DNA from: Erwinia_E haradaeae_I
Lineage (GTDB): Bacteria; Pseudomonadota; Gammaproteobacteria; Enterobacterales; Enterobacteriaceae
Direction of reading: 5' to 3'
NCBI RefSeq assembly: GCF_900698925.1
Contig: NZ_LR217713.1
Coordinates: forward strand, 682,001 to 746,000
Length of the DNA stretch: 64,000 nt
The notes under the pieces were generated by a model. The model made no database searches. It saw only the letters and a program-made list of their open reading frames with translations, and was not told the DNA's origin. The position numbers and the translations under genes are program-made. Within the stretch, counting starts at the first letter, position 1. Every line of letters begins with the position of its first letter. Of this stretch, positions 18,949 through 29,830 are shown in pieces.

Positions 18949-19905
18949 TTATCTCACCTTATCCTGACTAGGCATAAGTTTAGGATTCTGCATAAATCGA
19001 AAGAAATTACTGTCGGGACTAAGTATTAGTATATCTTCTGTAGCGCTAAAACTATTATCGTAGGCACGTAAACTACGTAGAAAAACATAAAAATCAGGAT
19101 CTTGGCTAAAAATAGAAGAAAATAACTTAGCTACTTCAGCATCACCTTCTCCTCTAGTAATTAAAGCTTCACGTCTTGCCTCTGCTAAAGTATGTTCAAC
19201 TTCATAATCTGCTTGCGCTCTAACTATAGCAGCCTCCTCAGCTCCTCTCGCTCGTTGACTTCTAGCAACAGATTCACGCTCAGCCCTCATTCGAGCATAA
19301 ATAGCATCAGAGACCTCCGTAGGTAAATTAATTTGTTTTATGCGAACATCAATCACCTTAATACCTAATTCAGCCATGCTATTTTGATTAATCGGTAATA
19401 TCACTCCAAAATGGTCTTGATCTGAACTACCAGTATTCAGCGAATCGCGCACATCAGTCGTTAAACGACCACTAAAATCGTTCACAATCTCTTGGACATC
19501 TAATCGACCAATTTCAGAGCGAAGACGGTCACTAAACTTACGTTTAAGCAACACTTCAGCTTGGGCAATATCCCCGCCTCCCGTTGCAAGATAGTATCGA
19601 CTAAAATCACTCACACACCATTTGATATAGGAATCAACAATGAGATCTTTTTGTTCTTTAGTAACAAATCGATCCGCCTGATTATCCATAGTCTGAATAC
19701 GAGCATCTAGTGACTTCACCGACTCAAGGAGTGGAATTTTAAAATGTAGACCAGGCATATAGACTAAAGGTTGGTTATGATCATTACGAAGAACCTTGCC
19801 AAAACGCATCATAATCCCACGCTGACCTTCTTCTACTATAAATGTAGATGTATAGAAAGCGCTTAAAATAACTAATACAAATATAAATATCTTACGCATC
19901 ATCAA
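18949..19905 (-). CDS. hflC: FtsH protease regulator HflC
   Basis: Prohibitin-like inner-membrane protein that with HflK cages FtsH and modulates its proteolysis. The protein is 318 aa against 334 in E. coli. An N-terminal membrane segment (about 4-20) is followed by the SPFH/band-7 domain with TMDNQADRFVTKEQKDLIVDSYIKW. The shortfall is mainly one internal deletion near residues 160-175, where E. coli has an acidic and alanine-rich insert; the flanks rejoin in frame (SLNTGSS...NQNSMAELGIKVIDVRIKQ). The start overlaps the hflK stop (ATGA), so the two are translationally coupled. Several ATGs lie in tandem at the start; the overlap favours the first. Confidence 0.95.
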   Translation of the reverse strand: MMMRKIFIFVLVILSAFYTSTFIVEEGQRGIMMRFGKVLRNDHNQPLVYMPGLHFKIPLLESVKSLDARIQTMDNQADRFVTKEQKDLIVDSYIKWCVSDFSRYYLATGGGDIAQAEVLLKRKFSDRLRSEIGRLDVQEIVNDFSGRLTTDVRDSLNTGSSDQDHFGVILPINQNSMAELGIKVIDVRIKQINLPTEVSDAIYARMRAERESVARSQRARGAEEAAIVRAQADYEVEHTLAEARREALITRGEGDAEVAKLFSSIFSQDPDFYVFLRSLRAYDNSFSATEDILILSPDSNFFRFMQNPKLMPSQDKVR

Positions 19906-21158
19906 TCTCTCCCTTCGTTTAATATGTTACTACGTTGGGCGTACTCTCGACGCTGCTCTATGATATCTTTATGATGGTTTTCCTTGCTACGATTACTTAC
20001 CACGGGTGCAATATGGTTCATCTCACTACCTTTGTTAATCTTAGCACCATTATTCAATGTCACTATTTTTCTCTTTATTAACTGATCTATCGGTAGAACC
20101 ATTAAATTACGACCCTGATCATTAATAAGAACTTTATGGCTATGACGCAAAATTCTTTCCATAGTTTCAATATAAAGACGTTCACGAGTAATACTTGGAG
20201 CGGCTCTATATTCTGGTAAGATGCGCGCAAAACTATCAACTTCTCCCTGGGCTTCTAAGGTAATACGTGCTTTATAAGCACGGGCTTGTTCTAGTATACC
20301 TTGCGCATCACCTCGAGCACGGGGTAATTTATCATTAGCATAAGCCTCCGCTTCACGAACAACTTGCTCACGATTTTCCCGAGCAGCTATAGCGTCATCA
20401 AAAGCAGCTTTGACATCTTCTGGTGGTCTTGCTGTCTGAAAGTTAACATCTAATAGAGTGATGCCCATATCATAGCTGCTAATAGTGTCCTCTAGTTCGC
20501 TTTGAGTCTGACTTCGCACCACAGTTCTACCTTCAGTTAAAATACGATCCATAGTTAAGCGACCAATAACACCTCGCAAAGCACTATCAGTTGCCTGACG
20601 CAAACTATCATCCGCATCGCTGACAGAAAATAAATAACGCTCTGGATTAGTAATCCGATATTGTACATTCATTTCTACGCGAACTACATTTTCATCTGAG
20701 GTCAGCATTGTCCCAGAAGCTGACAATTCACGCACTGCTTCAACATTTACCGCCTTAACTTCATCAATAAAAGTCGGCTTCCAATTTAATCCTGGTGTAA
20801 CTAAATGACTAAATTTCCCAAAACGCGTGATAACTCCTCGCTCAGCCTCCTTGATAGTATAGAGTCCGCTTATAGACCATATCATCCCTGCTATACCTAA
20901 AATTATAGTTCCAATCAAACCATCAATTTTTCTCTTAGAACCTGAATTTTTTTTTCGACCATAATCATGATTTAAATTCTTCTCACTTCCTGATACTAAT
21001 TTACTCATCTTGTTACGCAGGTGGTGAAACAAGTCATCAAAATTAGGTGACCGTTTATCAGAACCTCCTTCATTATTCGTAGAACTACCATTGGTGTTCT
21101 TTTTACCCCCCCAAGGGTCTCGGTCCTGTCCATCACATCCGGGCTGGTTCCAGGCCAT
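19902..21158 (-). CDS. hflK: FtsH protease regulator HflK
   Basis: Partner of HflC in the HflKC complex around FtsH (periplasmic face of the inner membrane). The protein is 418 aa (E. coli 419). The N-terminal tail is glycine- and asparagine-rich (MAWNQPGCDGQDRDPWGGKK), followed by one membrane helix at about 82-100 and a band-7 domain (RGVITRFGKFSHLVTPGLNWK). The C-terminal region is polar. It is the upstream gene of the hflKC pair. In E. coli hflX lies between hfq and hflK; here that interval is non-coding, with a possible relic. ftsH is not in this window. Confidence 0.96.
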   Translation of the reverse strand: MAWNQPGCDGQDRDPWGGKKNTNGSSTNNEGGSDKRSPNFDDLFHHLRNKMSKLVSGSEKNLNHDYGRKKNSGSKRKIDGLIGTIILGIAGMIWSISGLYTIKEAERGVITRFGKFSHLVTPGLNWKPTFIDEVKAVNVEAVRELSASGTMLTSDENVVRVEMNVQYRITNPERYLFSVSDADDSLRQATDSALRGVIGRLTMDRILTEGRTVVRSQTQSELEDTISSYDMGITLLDVNFQTARPPEDVKAAFDDAIAARENREQVVREAEAYANDKLPRARGDAQGILEQARAYKARITLEAQGEVDSFARILPEYRAAPSITRERLYIETMERILRHSHKVLINDQGRNLMVLPIDQLIKRKIVTLNNGAKINKGSEMNHIAPVVSNRSKENHHKDIIEQRREYAQRSNILNEGRD

Positions 21159-22137
21159 ATTTATGCTCCATAAATTATGTATCTCTTAGTATCCACAACG
21201 GGATACACGTATATAAAATGCATTTAATTCCAGAAATATATATTAACTAGACTGGCTTTACTGGAAATAGCTCTGATACCATATCATTCTCTCACTCCAA
21301 CTCTATTTATTTATAAAATAATATGATTAATTAGATTAAGATAAAACTCAAATCTATCACCAAATACTATAGAAAATTATTGTATAAAGCAAAAGTCAAA
21401 ATAAATAAAAACAAAAAAACCATTACTTGTTCAAATGAAAATCATGTAATGTTTTTATCTTACTCATAATATAAACTATAATCCTATTCTTGCTAACTAA
21501 TTCAATTCAATAAAAATAAAAGAAAACACTTTAATACTTTTTACATTATCTCTATAAATTAAATATCTAATAGAAACACGGCAGAAACATTGCCCTTCTC
21601 CTTGTAACCTAACCTATCTTCAATTCCTTAAAAATTTCTGTCAACTAAATAATTTAATAACAAGTGCTCGACTAAGTTAAAACTGTACCCACTCAAATAC
21701 TTCTTGATTACTACAAATATAAATCAATGTATAGCCATGAACAGTATATACATTTCATGTTACAACTCAAAATAATTTAACTTTTCATGTAATTTAACAC
21801 TTCTCCATTAAATCCTCAGCCATCTACGCACTATTTCTTACAAAATATATTTTGATAATAAAACAATGATAATAAAACAATAAGGATTCAATGAAATATT
21901 AGCCCTACCACCGATCTGTAGATAAAGATCCTGCATCAATAAAAAATGAATATTAAAATATCAATCTTATACATTTTATTACACATAATATCTACGATGA
22001 TAGACTCTCATCAAATACACCCTGACTACAACTAATAAATATATTCATAAAATATTTTTATTCATAAAAATAAAATTCATATTCTCTAAAGTTCTTGTAA
22101 TAAAGAACATTCTAATTATCCAATCTATGCTCAATAT
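21159..22137. other. Spacer hfq-hflK: eroded hflX slot
   Basis: 979 bases, AT-rich and stop-filled, where E. coli carries hflX (about 1.28 kb). It contains a short possible relic of the hflX 3' end. Confidence 0.5.
21180..21208 (-). pseudogene. hflX: Possible 3' relic of hflX
   Basis: About 40 bases upstream of hflK the minus strand reads VYPVVDTKRY. This lines up with the HflX C-terminal RMPIVDWRRL (Pro, Val, Asp, Arg identical; Ile/Val and Arg/Lys similar). Position and strand are right. The match is short, so confidence is low. Confidence 0.25.
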
Positions 22138-22458
22138 TTAGGTCTGAAGATGATCCTTGTCAAGGTATGAAATTCCAGTCAGATTACTATTGTGATAACC
22201 AGTGTTATAATGAGAGTGAGTGCTTGTAGCAGTTCCATGATTGCTGTGATGACAAAATTGACGTGATGGAACCACAGTAGAAATCGCATGTTTATAAATC
22301 ATTTGACTAACAGTATTTTTTAAGAGAACAACAAACTGATCAAAAGATTCAATTTGACCATATAATTTAATACCATTTACTAAATAAATAGAAACTGGAA
22401 CACGTTCTCGGCGTAGTGCATTTAAGAACGGATCTTGCAATGATTGTCCCTTAGCCAT
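22138..22458 (-). CDS. hfq: RNA chaperone Hfq
   Basis: Sm-like hexamer that pairs small RNAs with messages. The protein is 106 aa (E. coli 102). The Sm1/Sm2 core is almost unchanged (MAKGQSLQDPFLNALRRERV; LYGQIESFDQFVVLL; YKHAISTVVPSR), including Gln8 and the Lys-His pair of the proximal face. The C-terminal tail diverges and is rich in His, Ser, Thr and Asn. It lies downstream of miaA as in E. coli, with a 99-base gap. Retaining Hfq in a reduced genome implies that some sRNA-style regulation may remain; no sRNA gene is identified here. Confidence 0.97.
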   Translation of the reverse strand: MAKGQSLQDPFLNALRRERVPVSIYLVNGIKLYGQIESFDQFVVLLKNTVSQMIYKHAISTVVPSRQFCHHSNHGTATSTHSHYNTGYHNSNLTGISYLDKDHLQT

Positions 22459-22557
22459 GTTCGCTATTCCTTAAATAGGCTGATTATTTCTAAATTGATA
22501 AACTCTATTTGTATAGAGCTAAGAAAATATGAATATTCATTTACTATTTTTACAGAA

Positions 22558-23496
22558 TTACTCGCTCCGACTTCGAATGACCTGCAATATTTTATTGTAC
22601 GCCATATCGGGTTTCTCACTATCCAACCAATATAGATCATTTTTCCATCTACGAAGCCAAGTCATCTGGCGCTTTGCTAGGTGGCGAGTAGCATATATAG
22701 TAGTCTCAATCATCCTCTTGTAAGGAATATCACCAGATAAGTAGGACCACATTTGACGATAACCAATACAACGCATAGACGGCATGTTCATATTCAAATC
22801 ACCACGAGAATACAGTACCCTTACTTCATCCTCAAAACCTAATTCCAACATACGATACACTCTATGTTCAATACTTTGTTGGAGAAATAAACGACTCATG
22901 GATGCCATAACAAACTGCAAAACATTATATTGTAACGACTCTCCTGCATTTTTATTTAATTCAGTTAGAGTTTTACCAGAAATAAAAAAAACTTCTAATG
23001 CACGCAAAATTCTCTGAGTGTCATTTATATGAATAAGTTTTGCTGATGCTGGATCTATTTCTTCTAATTGACGATGTAAGTATGACCACCCAGTTTGATT
23101 GGCTTTAGCTTCGATCAACTTGCGAGTTTTTAAATTTGCAGGCGGTAAAACTGATAACCCCTCTAACAAAGCTTTATAATAAAACATGGTTCCCCCAACA
23201 AGAAGGGGGATATACCCACGTCGAGTAATTCTAGACATTACACTTAACGCATCATTGCGAAAATTAAAAACAGAATAAACCTCTTTAGGATCACGAATAT
23301 CTAATAAATGATATGGGACGCATTGTAAATCCATTTGTGATGGTTTGTCAGTACCAATGTCCATTCCTCGATAAATCAGAGCTGAGTCAACACTAATCAA
23401 CTCTACAGGTAATTCCTTACATAACAAAGATGCTAATCTAGTTTTTCCAGACGCCGTAGGACCCATTAAAAAAATTGCTAATGGTGCAGAAATCAT
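22558..23496 (-). CDS. miaA: tRNA dimethylallyltransferase
   Basis: Adds a dimethylallyl group to A37 of tRNAs that read UNN codons. Its substrates here would include the tRNA-Phe, -Tyr, -Leu(UAA) and -Cys of this window. The protein is 312 aa (E. coli 316). The P-loop is GPTASGKT (12-19), then SVDSALIYRGMDIGTDKP and PYHLLDIRDPKEVYS. The C-terminal RHLAKRQMTWLRRW motif is intact. It starts 7 bases after the apparent mutL stop relic, preserving the E. coli mutL-miaA junction. The E. coli start ATGAGTGAT region is replaced by ATGATTTCTGCA. Confidence 0.97.
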   Translation of the reverse strand: MISAPLAIFLMGPTASGKTRLASLLCKELPVELISVDSALIYRGMDIGTDKPSQMDLQCVPYHLLDIRDPKEVYSVFNFRNDALSVMSRITRRGYIPLLVGGTMFYYKALLEGLSVLPPANLKTRKLIEAKANQTGWSYLHRQLEEIDPASAKLIHINDTQRILRALEVFFISGKTLTELNKNAGESLQYNVLQFVMASMSRLFLQQSIEHRVYRMLELGFEDEVRVLYSRGDLNMNMPSMRCIGYRQMWSYLSGDIPYKRMIETTIYATRHLAKRQMTWLRRWKNDLYWLDSEKPDMAYNKILQVIRSRSE

Positions 23497-25518
23497 AATA
23501 CATCACTCGTTTTTAGAGTGTTAAAATCCATCTTACCGTCAATCTTATGCACATTATTTTATAAAATAATTATACTAATTTCGCGATAGACTTGCAATAT
23601 TATTAGATCACAAGCCCTTCTGAAAATACTTTTCCAAAAGTATACAATATAATTACAATAGTAAAATTCAACCATCTGTCAATCACCTAAAAACAATATA
23701 ATATATTCTAACATTTTTAGAATAAATCTGCATATGTTTTATTCTCAACAACCAAAGTAAGTACAAAAACATTGTATTATATTCTGTCAATAGAAGTAAA
23801 ACAATATCCAAATATACCTTAGTATAATTTATTTTTTATATGTATTCATAATAGAAATGTTTTTTGACATTAAGTAATCTATTTATCTTTAAAATAAATT
23901 GTTTATTTTATCAATTCATATCATAATGGGTTATTTTTGATGCATCAACCTAAACTGTTCTGCCAAGTTTTAAACTTTTATAACTTATTGGAATTCTTAA
24001 ATAAAAAATTAATTGTCCTCCAGTTGAAACCTTGTTATTAAGACTTAAGAAACAAGATCTCTTTTTCCAACATTAACCAATCTTGCTTCACAACAACCAT
24101 TAACAAAATTAATCTTAATATATAGAACCCATAGTAATATAGAAATGATACTCTTTAAATTTAAATTGATTAAAATTATTTTAATAATTATTATTATTAT
24201 TATTCTAATCAATTAAATTATTATTGGAACTTTTATCCATATGATAAAGATTAATATAATAATATTATAATTCAATTAAAACAATCAAAAAATAAAAATA
24301 TTGAAATCACATACAGATTTCTTCAAAACATTACATATTGAAAATATATACAACCATAATAAGTAATCACTGTATCATCACGATGATATTAATATTAGGA
24401 TCAAATAATTTACTTCTACACCTAGAGAATAATTCTTTCGAATTTTCATAAACTTAGAAAGAATTATCATTATTCTAATAAACCAGAAACATTTTATCGC
24501 CCTCAACTCAAAGAATGCACTGTAAAACTCAATCATCAAACAATAGATCATAAATATCGTCTCAACCACTTAAATACTATATGATCATTAAAAAATATCT
24601 ACCATTCGATATAACCAATCAATACATAAAATTATCTAAAAACAAAGTTTTACTAAAAACACAATTACATACAATGCTAACTAATTTCTTTCATTAACTT
24701 ACTCAAAACGCGTTTTAAAAAAACTTTTATTTATGAACAAATAGTATTGTTACTGTCATAAAAGAACTGGACTTTCTGATAAAATTATTTCGCCTACCAT
24801 TAAAAACAATTGAGAATAGATTCTTAACAAGATAACACAACCGTAATCCTTGATGTATAGTTTTCTAAGAACAAAATAAAAAATAAAAAATCAATTTGAA
24901 TAACTTTTCACGCTAAACTCATTAATATCAAATAGTAATATTTCTTCATGTTATTGAGATGTATCAATAGAGTATTGAAACATAATTTTTTTGCTTACTA
25001 CAAATCTTTATCTAAGCAATAAAATATCAAAAAATAATACCATATAAATCTATTTCCTTTTATCACATCATATCCTATATGTACTAAAAATCATTCTTTA
25101 TTAATAAAACACCTATCAATTCTTTCTACAAAACCAAAAATTGTGATTAAAATGTAAATAGAATTATTTCTATAAATACATAATCCTAAATATTTTATTT
25201 TAAAAAAATTCAATTTAACTAAAAACTAACGGTTTTATACGAAAAAATTAGCCTATTACTGACTGCATGAAAATACTCAAGATTGCACGAGTTATATAGG
25301 ATTTCCTCTAAACAATTACACTACGCAAATCTCAAAAAACGCCTCAGGCAAACCTGTGATTTGATAGTATATGTATCAAGTATATGAAATTCCTAATAAA
25401 ACAATGATAAAAAATAATAAAAAATAAATTCTTCTAAACAATTATCAATCATATTGATAATTCATATTATTTTACGTTCAACCTAATCTAAACCGACTTC
25501 TAACAATTGTGATTGTAA
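23497..25518. other. 2.0-kb spacer amiB-miaA: mutL graveyard
   Basis: The interval matches the length of mutL (about 1.85 kb) and its E. coli position. Apart from the 3' relic it is AT-rich with stops in all frames. A 63-codon minus-strand open frame at 24378-24569 resembles nothing and sits in low-complexity DNA. Confidence 0.5.
23503..23546 (-). pseudogene. mutL: 3' relic of mutL (DNA mismatch repair)
   Basis: Directly upstream of miaA the minus strand reads KIDGKMDFNTLK, then a one-base slip and GAG TGA. E. coli MutL ends VDLHPAIKALKDE and its stop abuts miaA in the same way. Identities are Asp, Leu, Lys and Glu-stop, with Ile/Val and Thr/Ala similar. The DNA of the junction also aligns (CTAAAAACGAGTGATG against CTGAAAGATGAGTGATG in E. 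coli, the latter from memory). The rest of the 2.0-kb interval up to amiB is close to mutL length but has no readable frame. Confidence 0.42.
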
Positions 25519-26802
25519 TTAAGATAGATAATCATCTGGATTCATATCTTTTGATAAGTGAAATACAAAATAATTACGCAATCCTTGATAGATAGACCTG
25601 GTAATCTTGTTCTGGTATACACTACTTCTCAGTAATTTTTCTTCTACTGGATTACTAATAAAACCAGTTTCAATTAAGAGAGAAGGGACATCAGGAGAAC
25701 GTAGCACTCCAAAACTAGCAAATACTGGTTGATTTTTATGTAACGAACCAAGAGATTGGAGCTGTTTGATAATATGAGTTGCCACATCATATCCAACCCT
25801 CTGAACATGACCAAACTGAAGATCTAGCAAGGCCTGAGTAACAGAGGGGTCTGACTGACTGCTAACTAACAAACTTTTAGTGCCTACTGACATTTTCGAT
25901 CTATGATTATGTTGTTCCAGACGGTTTGCCATTTCAACCTTAACACGTTGATTAGATAGCACCCATACTGAAGCACCAGAAACACTATGATCAGGTACAG
26001 AATCAGCATGAATAGATATTAGTAAATGAGCCTTTTTCTTACACGCCACATCTGAGCGGCCTAATACAGAAATAAAATGATCACCATGACGAGTCATTAC
26101 TCCTTTAAACATTGGATCAGAATTTAAAAGTTTTTGAAGTTTATAAGCTATAGCAATGGTAACATTTTTTTCTTGTAAACCACTTCTTCCAATAGCTCCA
26201 GGATCTTGACCCCCGTGTCCTGCATCAATAACTACCATTACCTTGTAAGAATTCCTCTTTAATCTGATGCGTTTCTTCCTATTACCCGAACTACTTGTTC
26301 GAGTATATGACAACGAATTATTTAACAAATGCACCTTGTGTGAATATATTTTAGAATGCATGACAAGTGGAAAACGACATATCAATTGACATCCATTTCG
26401 TCTACAGGTGGTAATACTTAATACAAGATTATAATAAAAGCCAGAGTTCCTAATGAACACCCTAATACTAACAGAAGAAGCTAAATCTAAAACTAATCGA
26501 ATTCTTTTATTATGTCTTTCTGATTTGCAACTTATTCGGTGAATAATATTACTTTTATTAAAACTTAACGGTAATTTAGGAAACCAAGTCCCTTGAGACA
26601 AATCTAAAACTAGACGATCAGGTTGATGCAGAAGGAACACAGTGTATATTGGCTTAACAGAGAATCTTAAAGTAATATTCGCCTCATTTTTACTGTTAAA
26701 CAAATGAAAATTTGATATAGCCAAAACATCAACAGGCAATACAGAAAATAACAAAACTACAAACAATAAATACTTAAAATATTGCATTATAATACATCGC
26801 AT
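25519..26802 (-). CDS. amiB: N-acetylmuramoyl-L-alanine amidase AmiB
   Basis: Periplasmic zinc amidase that splits septal peptidoglycan during division. The protein is 427 aa (E. coli 445). It has a signal peptide (hydrophobic 11-28), an N-terminal AMIN-like region and a C-terminal Amidase_3 domain from about 188. Zinc and catalytic residues are visible: His196 in DAGHGGQDPGAIG, Glu211, His265 in SIHADS and Glu378 in LIETGF. The proline-rich linker of E. coli is replaced by a basic stretch (SGNRKKRIRLKRN). An alternative start is the ATG at 26787 (MQYFKYLLFVV); neither has a clear ribosome site. tsaE and nnr, upstream in E. coli, are gone. Confidence 0.93.
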   Translation of the reverse strand: MRCIIMQYFKYLLFVVLLFSVLPVDVLAISNFHLFNSKNEANITLRFSVKPIYTVFLLHQPDRLVLDLSQGTWFPKLPLSFNKSNIIHRISCKSERHNKRIRLVLDLASSVSIRVFIRNSGFYYNLVLSITTCRRNGCQLICRFPLVMHSKIYSHKVHLLNNSLSYTRTSSSGNRKKRIRLKRNSYKVMVVIDAGHGGQDPGAIGRSGLQEKNVTIAIAYKLQKLLNSDPMFKGVMTRHGDHFISVLGRSDVACKKKAHLLISIHADSVPDHSVSGASVWVLSNQRVKVEMANRLEQHNHRSKMSVGTKSLLVSSQSDPSVTQALLDLQFGHVQRVGYDVATHIIKQLQSLGSLHKNQPVFASFGVLRSPDVPSLLIETGFISNPVEEKLLRSSVYQNKITRSIYQGLRNYFVFHLSKDMNPDDYLS

Positions 26803-28695
26803 GTACTAATAATCCGACGCAATATCTTCTACGGATTTATCAAAGAAAATAAATGGAAACGAATTAAAAACTTTTATACACAAACAAAATACAATAAAAA
26901 TTCTAACGTACAAATAACAAAAATAAAACCATTATAACTTAACTAAATACACTCTTTTAACTAACTTATATTACATAAAAGACCTAGATTTCTTTTTCTA
27001 AACAAACAACCCCTTAATTAAAGATTAATATCATATATATAAACATTAAAAAAATAAAATATGCTAAACTCAATAACTATACTCACAATTTCAACTATTA
27101 AGAATTCTTAAAATAAATACCGATTATAAAATAATCACCTACCAAAACTAGTTAAATAACCTCTAAAAAATTACAAACTAATATAAATTATTAGACATAA
27201 AAAATAATAAACCTCAGCCAAAACCATACAAACATATAAAAATAATATAAATTATAGAACAATTCTTATTAAGCATACAAAGTGATAAGATGTGCTAGAA
27301 ATAAAATAACAGTAACAAAATAATAAGATCACGCATATACCTTTCTATATAAATTAATTTATCTATACACAATAATTATTATGTACAACTGATAAAAATC
27401 TTCAAAACACTATGAAAGATACAATATCATATCAATCCATTATTTATCATTAATGAACCATAATCTCTGTATTTTTTTAAACATAACTTCTATCATAGAA
27501 AGCGAAGATAAATTTAACTTTTTTATTACTATATATCTCGATTAAAAGATAATGACATGCATTATGACTTTGCATCTGTTCTTCTCACTCATACAATAGG
27601 TTCAATGTTATGTAATGCACCTGCCGCACCAATATGTACATTGATTAAAATCCACTAGCTTACTTACCGAACTTAAGTGATATCCATAAATATCTGCTAA
27701 TTGACATATATTTCTGGAATATAACTAATGACTAACGTCGTTAATGAATATTAATGATTTATGACTAAAATAGACTAAAAATTAACTCGTATTAAAAAGT
27801 AGATCATGAAACTATTTATTCAAATTGAATCATTAACATAACTACCAATGTTTATGAAAAATTCTTAATCAATTTCCTAATTGAGTTCTTATAATATATT
27901 TCTTAAATAGAATTTTTTATGTTTCGTAAAAAAGAAAGGTATATTAAAATAAAAAAAACCTATTATCCACTCTATAACATATTCAATAGTTACTACCTCT
28001 ACTAACTAAATAATAGACTTATTCTACAAGCTTTATAAAATAATTATAAAAAATAATTTTTTATAAATCTCTCTCTTGTCTAAGACGATATAGATATAGA
28101 TTTAAGATAAAAGATTTATCTCAAAAATACTTCTGCCTTCACTGAAATAATCATAATTAAGACAGATTATTAAAATAACAGATTCAGAATCTAGACTGAA
28201 AAATTTATAAAAAATAACAATATTATAAAATAAATATCATAAAATAATTTATTTTTAATCAATCTATCCTAATATCAGAAAACTTATCTATTATCCAGAA
28301 CATAATAAATAAACTCCATGAACAATCTCTTTCGATGGACTATATAAAGCGCTTATTGAACAGTCATATGCTACGCCGTTCTTTCTGTATATACCATTGG
28401 AATCTAATGACATATTACATAAAATACATATGTATGAACAATCATCTGGTTTAATTCACAATAAGTTCATAATATATTACTTGATATTTCTAGGAATAGA
28501 TTTCATTTTTTTATGCAGAATAAGTGATTTTTTGTAAACTATGCTCTAGATAGAAAAATAGACACCATGCAACAGGGAAACACAATCCTCAGAATATGTT
28601 CTTAACAAGAAAATAAGATTTTAAGTTTATAGAATGAACTAAACCCTAAAATCCTAAAAATATTTTATATATTTTATACAAAATATCAGACGAAA
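26803..28695. other. 1.9-kb spacer amiB-epmA (divergent)
   Basis: No gene. In E. coli tsaE, nnr and queG lie upstream of amiB. Very weak echoes are seen on the minus strand: SVEDIASDY near 26820-26850 against the TsaE end, and VHIGAAGALH near 27640 against the Nnr block VAHGAAADVL. Neither is enough to call a relic. Confidence 0.4.
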
Positions 28696-29682
28696 ATGAA
28701 TAATAAAAATGACTGGCGCCCCAGTGCGTCACTACATAATTTAATACAACGTTCAATAACTATAAAAAAAATCCGGTATTTCTTTTCTAAACAAAATATT
28801 TTAGAAGTAGAAACACCATCTATGAGTAAATATACAGTAACTGATGTACATCTCTCGCCTTTCCAAACACACTTTAAACCCCCTGGATGTACCAAACAGA
28901 AAAATAAACTGAGACTATGGTTAATTACTAGCCCCGAGTATCATATGAAACGTCTTTTGGCGGCAGGAAGCGGAGCTATTTATCAGTTAAGCCGAAGCTT
29001 TCGTAATGAGGAGATGGGGCGCTATCATAACCCAGAATTTACAATTCTAGAATGGTATCAACCTGGCTATAAAATGCATCGCTTAATGCATGAAGTAGAT
29101 CAGCTACTACAATTTATACTAGGCTGCAAACCTGCAGAATTCCTCTCATATCAAGAGGCGTTTTTACGTTATTTAAAAATTGATCCTTTATTAGAAAATA
29201 TCAGCAATCTATCTAAAGCAGCAAAAAAACTAGGAGCAAGTAATTTTACGCAAAATGATACCAATCGAGATTCTCTCTTACAACTTTTGTTTACAAACGG
29301 TATTGAAAATAAAATTGGACAAAAAAAACCCATTTTTATTTATAATTTTCCAGCAGATCAAGCTGGACTTGCGGTAATCAGCTCAAAGGATTTTCGTGTT
29401 GCTGAAAGATTTGAGGTATATTTTAAAGGGATTGAGCTAGCAAATGGATTTCGTGAATTAACTGATAGACATGAACAACAAAAACGTTTTGAAAAAGATA
29501 ATCAAAAACGTTCTTCCATTAATTTACCTAGGCATCCTATTGATACTTATCTTCTTAATGCACTTGAATCAGGTATGCCAGACTGCTCTGGTGTCGCAGT
29601 AGGTGTAGATCGTTTAATTATGATAGCGCTAAAAGCAAATGCATTAAGCGAGGTTATTGCCTTCACAAAAGATCACTGCTAA
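28696..29682 (+). CDS. epmA: EF-P-(R)-beta-lysine ligase EpmA
   Basis: Class II lysyl-tRNA-synthetase paralogue that attaches (R)-beta-lysine to a lysine of elongation factor P, easing translation of polyproline. The protein is 328 aa (E. coli 325). It has no anticodon-binding domain, which separates it from LysS. Class II motif 2 is SFRNEEMGRYHNPEFTILEW, and motif 3 is the C-terminal GVAVGVDRLIMIAL. The substrate-pocket stretch LANGFRELTD is intact. Its partners EpmB and EF-P are not in this window. It converges with mscM over 148 bases. In E. coli epmA and mscM-psd also lie close together. Confidence 0.96.
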   Translation: MNNKNDWRPSASLHNLIQRSITIKKIRYFFSKQNILEVETPSMSKYTVTDVHLSPFQTHFKPPGCTKQKNKLRLWLITSPEYHMKRLLAAGSGAIYQLSRSFRNEEMGRYHNPEFTILEWYQPGYKMHRLMHEVDQLLQFILGCKPAEFLSYQEAFLRYLKIDPLLENISNLSKAAKKLGASNFTQNDTNRDSLLQLLFTNGIENKIGQKKPIFIYNFPADQAGLAVISSKDFRVAERFEVYFKGIELANGFRELTDRHEQQKRFEKDNQKRSSINLPRHPIDTYLLNALESGMPDCSGVAVGVDRLIMIALKANALSEVIAFTKDHC

Positions 29683-29830
29683 ATAACAAATAAAAAAATC
29701 TAGCATCGTTAAACAGTTCATGCGCCATAGTCTATAGACGACTACTTCATTTAAAATCTATGTAGTATAGACAATGCTTTCATAAAAGTAATGCTAATCA
29801 TTAAGTTTTGTTGATTATAAGTATATGTTC

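Noticed and set aside
24378..24569. 63-codon minus-strand frame in the mutL slot
   Set aside because: Low-complexity AT-rich DNA; does not match MutL or anything else.
27541..27665. Possible nnr trace (VHIGAAGALH) upstream of amiB
   Set aside because: Only G-A-A and flanking similarities agree, and the distance to amiB is too large.
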